From Magicicada septendecula (lineage: Eukaryota; Arthropoda; Insecta; Hemiptera; Cicadidae), in contig CM068370.1 of assembly GCA_034769895.1 (NCBI GenBank), forward strand, positions 40,071,844-40,135,843: a stretch of DNA of 64,000 nucleotides, written 5' to 3'. The position numbers were made by a program, and so were the translations under genes. Below, one piece after another: positions 57,180-64,000 of the stretch. Position 1 is the stretch's first letter. Each line of letters opens with the position of its first letter. The notes beneath the pieces are model-generated. The model was not told the DNA's origin, did not search any database, and saw only the letters and a program-made list of their open reading frames with translations.

Positions 57180-59039
57180 TAATGACCGACCGAAGTTTTG
57201 GTTTCGGCCAGTTTCAGCCAAAAATGCTGGTTTCGGCAGCAGTTTCGGTTTCGGCTGAAACTAGCGTTCGTGAGTTGTGTGTGGTTTGTGCCATGCGTGG
57301 GCACTATGAGTCTATAGGTTGTGTGTCACACACGCTGCAATTGGTGATAAAAAATTCCCTTTTCTCAGATGAACAAACCAAAGCCATAATAAAAAAGTGT
57401 AGAAAAATCGTGGGCCATTTCCACCACAGTGAGCAAGCTTCCAGAAAATTGACAGACTGTCAAAATCAGTGTGGACTGCCAAAACATGCTTTGATGCAAG
57501 ATATCGATGTGAGATGGAACAGCACATACTTGATGTTGCAGAGGCTTTTGGAACAAAAAAGGGCAGTAAACTTGTATAGTGTTGAACATGGTGGAATTAC
57601 CACACTTTGCCGTTCTGAGTGGGATATTATAAAACACCTCACAGACGTCCTGAAATTTTTCTACGAAGCCACACTGGACTTATAATGACGCATGCATTTC
57701 TATAATAATACCTCTGTTATCGTTGTTGAATTGCAAATTGCAAGTTCGATGCGATAATGAAGATGAGAAGTGCACTGCATGAATCTTTAAACAAGAAATT
57801 CTCTTATGTTAAAGGACATCCTTCACTGATGGCTGTGACATTACTCGATCCAAGATTTAAATCGAAATACCTTACTTCCGACGAAGTAGACATTGCAATG
57901 TCCAAAATAATAGAATTTTTGAAGGGGCATAACGATTGTGAAGTGGTAGACAGAGACAATGTGCCTTCATCTTCTGCAGAACCAATCCTGCCTGCAGCCA
58001 ATATTCAGCAGGAAAAAGAAAGTCTATGGGATACCCACGACTACGACTCTGATCAGATGCAGACAGATACAGACACAATAGAATTCCAGGATCAAACTTC
58101 AGTGTTTAAACAGACCATCCAGTGTTATCTGTCGAAGCCACAGTTACAACGCAATGCTGACATATACTCATATTGGAACTCTAGTCCATATCCTACTCTA
58201 AGAAAAGCAGTGTTGAAGTACCTTTCTGCTCCACCTACTAGCATTCCTAGTGAACAGATGTTCAGTGCCGCTGGGCAAATTTACGCAGATCGTCAAAGTA
58301 ATTTACTCAGTGAAAATGCGGAAAAACTTCTTTTCTTAGCTTACAACATAAGACTTTTTAATTATGATTACTAGAACTACTAAGTTAGCTAAACATTTAA
58401 AGTGTTTCTGATGTGACTTCTATCTATAGGTAGTTGTTATTTTTTAGTTTTTTTGTTTGTTAATACTTTTGTTTTGTACGTTAATTCAATTTTCTTCCTT
58501 TCGAAGATATGATTATTATCGTTATTCTGAGGCTGTTAGTACAAAGGTGCCAAATGAAAGATCTCATTAATTTAATTATTGACTTATTCTTGAATTAAGA
58601 AAATAACAATATTATTTTAAGAGAATACCATACATAATATAATACATTATAGAACCTGTTAGTTATCAACCTGCTAGTAACAAATACTTCTTGAAAAGAC
58701 TATTTGATTGTGATAGATAACTAAAGACTTAAAAATTGATATAAGTTGTAGTTTTATGGGTCTCTTTCTAAATATTTTTGTACCTAGGTACATTGTATTC
58801 CAAAAATAAAGTGATTTACTAATAAATTGAAGTCTTTCATTTAATCGAATAATCTGTTACAAAGCTAGGAAAAACTAGTTGTTTAAGGGTATAGTGTAAA
58901 TTTATTTAATTTAACTAAATTTTAACTTAACTATATAAGTTTTGGTTTCGGTTACGGTTTCGGCCGAAACTAGAAGACGGGCCGAATATTCGGTTACGGT
59001 TTCGGTTTCGGCTGAAAATCGTGTTTCGGTCGGACACTA
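57180..59039 (+). mobile_element. hAT transposon, internally deleted, 8-bp target duplication
   Basis: TTTATTAG is at 57172-57179 and 59040-59047, the 8-bp duplication typical of hAT. The ends are inverted repeats: left TAATGACCGACCGAAG, right (reverse complement) TAGTGTCCGACCGAAAC. Both subterminal regions carry many copies of TTTCGG/GGTTTCGGC in direct and inverted orientation (57190-57260, 58935-59030), likely transposase-binding repeats. The interior holds the C-terminal half of a transposase. Confidence 0.9.
57278..58374 (+). pseudogene. hAT transposase, C-terminal half, frame-shifted
   Basis: Frame 1 (to 57685) encodes SIGCVSHTLQLVIKN, the RNase H-like core motif for hAT (C..HtLqLv), then DVRWNSTYLMLQRLLEQKR, the conserved RW-NS-Y-ML-R block, and KFFYEATLDL, stopping at 57685. 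After about 70 bases in a shifted frame, frame 2 (57757-58374) has VTLLDPRFKSKYL and a dimerisation domain: YWNSSPYPTLRKAVLKYL, SIPSEQMFSAAGQI, DRQSNLLSENAEKLLFLAYN. The N-terminal BED zinc finger and the first catalytic part are missing: subterminal repeats run almost straight into the coding part. Intact relatives of the ZBED type are about 600-700 residues; about 365 codons remain. It cannot make an active transposase. Confidence 0.85.
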
Positions 59040-59047
59040 TTTATTAG

Positions 59048-60090
59048 TAATGAATATACTGTTTTATTTTAGCCTGTAGACATTTTAAAGGGAGTTTGTT
59101 TAAAGACCATATTTCAAACTGTGAGTATATTGATGATAGCCATGAGCTCAAACACATTAAGCGTATTGATATTTTATATTATAATACACTTTTTCATATT
59201 CTGATAAAGAAAAAACTATATTATTAAACAAATCAAAGTTTGGCTTAAGGCAAAAACTGGACAAATTTGTTTTGTTCCTAAATGTGTAAGCAGTTTTCTG
59301 CCTGTTATGTAGATGTATAACATCTAAAGCTTTTGTCTTTTTCATTTTAATTAATAACGAGATCCACTATTTATGTGTTATTTTCTTACCTCAATTTACA
59401 GGTAATAACCATCGATGTATACTATATAGAGCGTGTGCTGCATTCACTGAATTCGGTCCGACCGCTGCACTAGTGGTGGGCAAGAACACTGCGTATGCTA
59501 TATACTGTACCTGTACAAAGTCTGACTTTTCTGCTTTATTATAGCTTTTGTTGCTTAGGGGAGCATATTTTGCATTAAATTTTATAGTTGTGTCATTTTA
59601 ACAATTAATGACTCCAAAGTGGGAGGTTTTTAATAAGTTCTTTTCCAAAATATACACGTTTGTTTCACTGTAAGATTTCAGTATTCTGACACATTATTTC
59701 AGTTTGTCACTAAGTTCTGTTGCGCTCATAAACAGTTCTGTTGCGTTCTTATTTATGAACATTTATTGTTGAAGCCAGACGAATAAAGATAAGAATAAAG
59801 GAAACAAAGAATAAAAGACGTCAGCTGTAAACTTTAAAATGTTTATTGCGTAAAAGAAGCTGGCGTATTCGCTCGCCATGGTCATTAAAGTGTTCAATTA
59901 GCAATGCTAATTTACATAAAATTTGTTTATTTTATTTAATTAGCTATGTATTAATTGTATAAAATTGTTTACATTAAACATTACTAAATAATACAAATTT
60001 ACTTAACTTTTGACAGACACCAAGCCTAGAGACGGTAGCTGCAGCGGTTCTTTCCTTAGCAATATCATAGCACAAGATTTTATAAAACCA
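59048..60090. other. No recognised gene
   Basis: AT-rich; a few moderately GC-rich patches near 59440-59500. No ORF with a recognisable product. Confidence 0.45.
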
Positions 60091-60135
60091 CCTCCTCCTC
60101 CTCCTCCTCCTCCTCCTCCTCCTCCTCCTCCTCCT
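60091..60135. repeat. (CCT)15 microsatellite
   Basis: Fifteen uninterrupted CCT units. They create poly-Pro or poly-Arg/Gly runs in every frame, which makes the surrounding ORFs unreliable. Confidence 0.95.
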
Positions 60136-60277
60136 GTAGAGCCACTCTGCCACCACCCAATAGCGCCCTGGGTCAGGTTGAATCTGTATAAGTATGACAA
60201 GAAGTATGGACATATTGGTCACAATATGTCCAAGCCTTCCTCTGGAGCCGAACGTTTGAACGCTCCTAGGGATGTTT

Positions 60278-60640
60278 CTATATATGGAGTGCACTGACTT
60301 GCTGTTTGTATGTTGAACCTTTGGTGAAGTTTAAAAATGCGTTCTTCCATGTCTCCATGAGTCTTCTGCTGAAATCTGAAGTAGCAGCTGGGAGTGATAT
60401 TACACTTTCCTCCAGTGGCGACAGTATAGTTTCATCCTTAGCCATCCTTTCCGCTTTTTCATTACCGGCAATATCTACGTGGCTGGGTATCCATTGTAAA
60501 GTTAACCCAATTTTGCTGCTTTCCAGTTTTTTGATTATGTGGAATATGTGAACTGTATTGAAATAGTATGCTGATGGTTTATATTGTTGCAGCAATAGTA
60601 GCGCTGCATGTGAATCTGTGAAGATACATACTTTTTACCG
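60278..60640 (-). pseudogene. RNase H domain fragment of a LINE (Jockey/R1/I-like)
   Basis: On the minus strand from about 60632 the frame encodes CIFTDSHAALLLLQQYKPS, the strand carrying the catalytic Asp, and then LQWIPSHVDIAGNEKAERMA, the W-x-PSH...GNE-A signature of LINE-encoded RNase H. The rest runs to TWKNAFLNF and HI before a stop at 60278. RT and endonuclease domains are not present; upstream codons run into a stop near 60640. A fragment of a longer ORF2. Confidence 0.75.
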
Positions 60641-60645
60641 TGCAA

Positions 60646-61019
60646 GGTGAGGCAGCAGTGTAATGGCCCAGTTACGACCGTTACATAAAATTTAAAAACT
60701 AGACGCTTGGCCTAGATGGAGCGAAAATGTGCTGGAGCCCAGAGTGACAGGACTTGCAATAAAACACTCATATAAACCGTAACAACTTTTTATTAGCGTT
60801 TCCTCATTTCATTATCATAACATATTTTGCTAGATTGAAATATCATACAGTGTTCAAACGATTGAATTCTTGTGTAATTCATAGCAGTTCTTAGTTTTCA
60901 TTTTATCAACAAATATATATATATATATATATATTTCAATCACTTTCTGCTACAGTCCGTTTCTTGATGTATATAATACTATAATACCTATAACTAATTT
61001 ACCTCAAGATATATTTTTT
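60646..61019. other. Non-coding, with a short (AT)n run
   Basis: (AT)n at about 60913-60935. Otherwise no gene; lies between a LINE fragment and a Penelope 3' end. Confidence 0.5.
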
Positions 61020-61692
61020 CCTTCAGGAACATGTTTCGGGAGATCCTGTTCTCCCATCTTCAGCCTTCGCCATCTTGCTTCTGGTGCAGTATTTGTGTGT
61101 TGGCTTCTGGATGTTATTAAGGTGGTTTGTTGGTCTTTGGTTCTTCAATGTTGCATTATTGTGTGTGGTTGTGGTATGTTTTTGTATTTTGTGTATTTTC
61201 GATGTTGAGTGATTTGAATATTGTGTCATGTTTTGTATTGATTTGTATTTGTTCTGGTATTAATTTGTTTTGTGTTTTATGTTTGTAAATCTGTAAATTT
61301 TCCCAAATGTTCATTATGGTGCCTTTGTGTGGTATATGTTTTATTAGTGTTACATTGGTTATGTCTGGGAATTCATGTCCTTTGTTTATTGCATGTGTGG
61401 CTAAATTGGATTTATATATATTTGGTTTTTTGTATGCATTTAGGTGTTCAAAATAACATTTTTTCAGCTGTTTTTTTGTTTGTCCTATATAACATTTATT
61501 GCAATCTTGGCATTCAATTTTGTATATACCGTTGGTTGTTGTATTATCTTTGTTGTGTGAGCTATTTAGATTTTGTAATTTATTTTTATTAGTTTTGTAT
61601 GCTATTTTTATATCTGTGTTTTTAAATAGTTTTGTTAGTTTTGTCATTTTATTATTTATATATGTGAATGTGGCCCATTTTTTGTTGTTGAA
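61020..61692 (-). pseudogene. Penelope-like element 3' part with GIY-YIG endonuclease
   Basis: On the minus strand the frame encodes KLTKLFKNTDIKIAYKTNKN, the linker after the RT, then GIYKIECQDCNKCYIGQTKK with ATHAINKGHEF: a GIY-YIG nuclease with the extra Cys pair typical of Penelope-like elements. The tail is NIWENLQIYKHK, NKLIPEQIQIN. The non-coding 3' end has TCTCCCGAAACATGTTCCTG (about 61047-61028). The ORF is open over the nuclease, but the RT that should precede it is missing; upstream codons (61764-61695) belong to the antisense of the adjoining piece. Endonuclease nicks DNA for target-primed insertion in intact relatives. Confidence 0.82.
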
Positions 61693-61935
61693 AAACAATA
61701 AAACAATAAAAGAAATTAAAAATAAAGTAAAGAACAATAATTTAATAATAACTAAAGCAGACAAAAGTCAAGCAACAGTAATCATTGATAAAACAGACTA
61801 CATCAAAAAAACCGAAAACTTCATCAACAATAATAAATGCGTACAACTAGATAAAAACCCAACAGAAAACTATCTTAAAGCGTTACTAGCTTTAAATAAA
61901 TTATTAAATACTGAAATTTGTCACTTACCAGTTAC
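61693..61935 (+). pseudogene. Penelope-like RT N-terminal fragment, opposite orientation
   Basis: On the plus strand the frame encodes KNNNLIITKADKSQATVIID, then YIKKTENFINNN and LDKNPTENYLKALLALN, matching the N-terminal RT region of Penelope-like elements (the ITKADKG-ATVI motif). It starts where the minus-strand GIY-YIG piece ends, so the two pieces are head to head. It stops being recognisable after about 61935. Confidence 0.7.
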
Positions 61936-62056
61936 AATTATTTACCAGAGTTTACCAGGGTGTCGTCTGATGTACTTAGGCAGAGAAAAACAGGCAATGC
62001 AATGACAAACACACATTGATGTGGTTAATTGACACTTTTTTATTAACTTTTAATTT

Positions 62057-63023
62057 TGTAATATTAATTACTAAATTTTAACTCCCTCTTCATCAATTTC
62101 TTTTATATTACATCGTTAATAATTATTGGAATATCAGTTCAATTCTGATTTACTAGCTATTCATTCGAAAAACTTTGCTTGAAAACACTGATACTTGTTA
62201 TACATGAAATGAAAATAGTTGCGATACTTATGACTAAGCACTTAGCATTCTAACCATGGTATCTAAATTATGAAAGCGACCCATATTGCTCTCTCTCATA
62301 CCATAAAATTCCCCATAATTTAGTTATAACCCCATAATTTAGATTTAGCGCTTTTAAATTGATTTTTATTTGTTAATAGATGTTTAAATGATTACTTTCC
62401 TGAACTTAGATCCATAACGACCACGTGGTGAATTTAGTTCATTGTTGTTTTCCTTGTTGTCTGAATAGGGTTCACTTTTTATGTCCGAAAAGTTTCTGCT
62501 GTTAATTTAGATATTCACCAATCACATTTTGCACTACTTTTTTGTTTCTGCACTCACATAATTAAAATTTTACTTTAACACGTGGTACTGTTGTACAGCC
62601 GGCCGGCTATCGGTGTTGAAGGCGACAACGTAGTTTTCCTAAGCGTCTATATAAACCACGCCTTCTCCATCCATGGCAACTATGTTCGTGATTGGTCGGT
62701 AAAAATCACGTGACGCTTTAATGAGTCGTCACGTGATATCACTTATGGAGCGAGTCTGAGTAGTTTCGTTCTGTCTTTGGGCTCGCTAAAAAGTTTGTGC
62801 TTTTTGCCAACGGAAAACGCAATCATCCGCGCACCGGTTCGCATTCCAACACCTCAAGGAGCAGTGCTCATTGCAGGGCTCTGACAAAATATGCGTCTTG
62901 GTGCCCCGACGAAGTAAAACAAGGAATGTTAATTGTTCAAAACTGAGGCCCTGTTTGGGTAGACCTTATGTTACTCTTATAATTGCAATAAAAAATAAAA
63001 CCCCTCAAAATTGTCCCATCACA
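62057..63023 (-). mobile_element. 3' LTR of element E
   Basis: On the minus strand it starts TGTGATGGGACAATTTTG at 63023, directly after a PPT (GGGGGGG then TAT). The likely other end is TGTAATATTA at 62057, the same ten bases that end solo LTR F. The block 62640-62965 is homologous to F 16811-17160 (shared pieces include GCAATCATCCGCGCAC and GGTGCCCCGAC). The target duplication cannot be checked because the element's 5' end is outside the window. Confidence 0.75.
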
Positions 63024-63072
63024 ATACCCCCCCAATGAGAGATCTTCTGCCGAAACAGAAGATATCTCATTG
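63024..63072 (-). other. Hairpin and polypurine tract of element E
   Basis: On the minus strand CAATGAGA pairs with TCTCATTG and ATCTTCTG pairs with CAGAAGAT across a TTTCGG loop (63072-63033); the polypurine run GGGGGGG and TAT lead to the LTR. Fourth instance of the same arrangement in this window. Confidence 0.85.
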
Positions 63073-64000
63073 CCAAAACCCCTAAGAGGACCGGTGAGGA
63101 ACTGGTGCCAACAACCCCCCTTTGTTCTTACACTTCATGGGTAAACGACCCCCCTGGCTCGGCGACTATGGACGTATCTGAACGAGATCACTGGACTTCT
63201 CTGTACGAGATCCCAACACCGAAAAATCGAACAGACACGCACCACGGCGCATCTTACCTTCTATCATGCTACCCCAAGAATCCTCAATCCCTGGCTTATA
63301 TCATGCCAGATCCTCAACCGATGTGTTCCCCCTTATCATGCACACTGGGTCGCCTTCAGCAATACTGGGCGCATACATGTACTTGTTAATTCCTACCCAT
63401 CAAATTTTAAAAGTTTCAGTTAAATTAACATCAAGAATTTTTTTTTTTCAAAACAAAAAAATTTAAATTCAAAAATTTACATTTTATAAAAATTTTTTTT
63501 TTTTTTTCAATGGGAGATTTATTTGAACTTATTTAAACTAATGAATAAACAAAATTGGCATCGCTTCCTTGCCCAAACTGGTTTAGTATAGAACACCACC
63601 CATCAGCTGACCAAAACTGGGTCAAGTCCAGATCCTTGATCTACATACGTTATGTACAAGTTACATCTGTGAATACATTAAACTCCTGTAAAATTCAGTC
63701 TTGCAACGCAAAAACATAATAAAATACAACATTTAAAATTAACAAAATGTTATTATACTTAACAATTGGATTGACATTTAAATTATTCAAATAGACACTT
63801 TATAATTTTACATTTTCAAATTCTATTAAAATTTTCCCTGGTTTCAATCAAAATTTTACCTTTTTACTATGAACCTCTTTTCTTTGATAATCTCATCTCC
63901 ACTACTTTGGGTGATTTAGTTATTTATACTGGCTTGAACAAATTGCAAATCATTCCTAAGTGATATTCTACAGCTGGTCAGCTGACATCCCTAGCTAATT
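63024..64000 (-). mobile_element. Internal 3' region of element E, running out of the window
   Basis: It matches the 3' non-coding region of C (36048-37080) with moderate divergence: CCTAAGAGGACCGGTGAGGA (63088; C 36106), CTGGCTCGGCGACTATGGAC (63154; C 36178), A/T homopolymer runs, then CATCAGCTGACCAAAACTGG (63600). The upstream purine tract is at 63312-63335. ORFs on the plus strand here are incidental. gag and pol, if present, lie beyond position 64000. Confidence 0.85.

Noticed and set aside
60010..60297. ORFs with long poly-Pro, poly-Arg or poly-Gly runs
   Set aside because: They are produced by the (CCT)15 microsatellite in each frame.

Overview
The window looks like repeat-rich, AT-rich nuclear DNA from an arthropod, most likely an insect. 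It is built almost entirely from transposable elements: Ty3-type LTR retrotransposons, Penelope-like elements, LINE fragments, a hAT element and a possible PIF/Harbinger remnant. It also has a long-period tandem satellite. No complete host gene is visible. The only host-gene candidate is one spliced exon near 22.7 kb. No rRNA, tRNA or CRISPR array was recognised. All family assignments come from motifs read by eye; no database search was run.

Layout. 1-9458 is a tandem array of a 3,873-bp unit (two full copies and 1.7 kb of a third), copies about 99.7% identical. 10.6-11.3 kb is a decayed LINE. 12.1-13.3 kb is the 5' end of a minus-strand LTR element (LTR, primer-binding site, coiled-coil Gag start). 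14.3-15.8 kb is an inverted-repeat element (called H). 16.75-17.81 kb is a solo LTR (F). 18.2-20.0 kb may be a PIF/Harbinger remnant. 20.26-22.56 kb is an odd array of LTRs and LTR ends alternating with tRNA-Lys primer-binding sites, all within one 4-bp target duplication. 23.0-23.7 kb is a second LINE remnant.

25.35-56.60 kb is one nest, five levels deep and resolved to the base by target-site duplications. A second H copy is split by LTR element A (TSD CATT). A's 3' LTR is split by element B (TSD AAGT). B is split by element C (minus strand, 12.5 kb, TSD GTAT). C's integrase gene is split by solo LTR D (TSD GACT). B also carries a fold-back insertion (15-bp TSD) and an LTR-like insertion G, which itself holds a Penelope fragment (11-bp TSD).

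C encodes Gag and Pol (protease, reverse transcriptase, RNase H, integrase). It has 1.1-kb LTRs and a primer-binding site matching the 3' end of tRNA-Lys, features I associate with the Osvaldo group of Ty3 elements. A and B have no pol. They keep a coiled-coil Gag-like ORF and a small second ORF, and they share C's cis elements, so they look like non-autonomous partners. The shared elements are the LTR terminus, the primer-binding site, a purine tract, a hairpin touching the polypurine tract, and a roughly 600-nt non-coding module whose stems are kept by compensatory changes. That structured module, the PPT hairpin, the RanBP2-like zinc finger in C's Gag and the LTR/PBS array are the most unusual observations.

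57.18-59.04 kb is a deleted hAT element with an 8-bp TSD. 60.3-60.6 kb is a LINE RNase H fragment. 61.0-61.9 kb holds two Penelope pieces head to head (GIY-YIG endonuclease and RT N-terminus). 62.06-64.00 kb is the 3' end of another C-like element (E) that runs out of the window.
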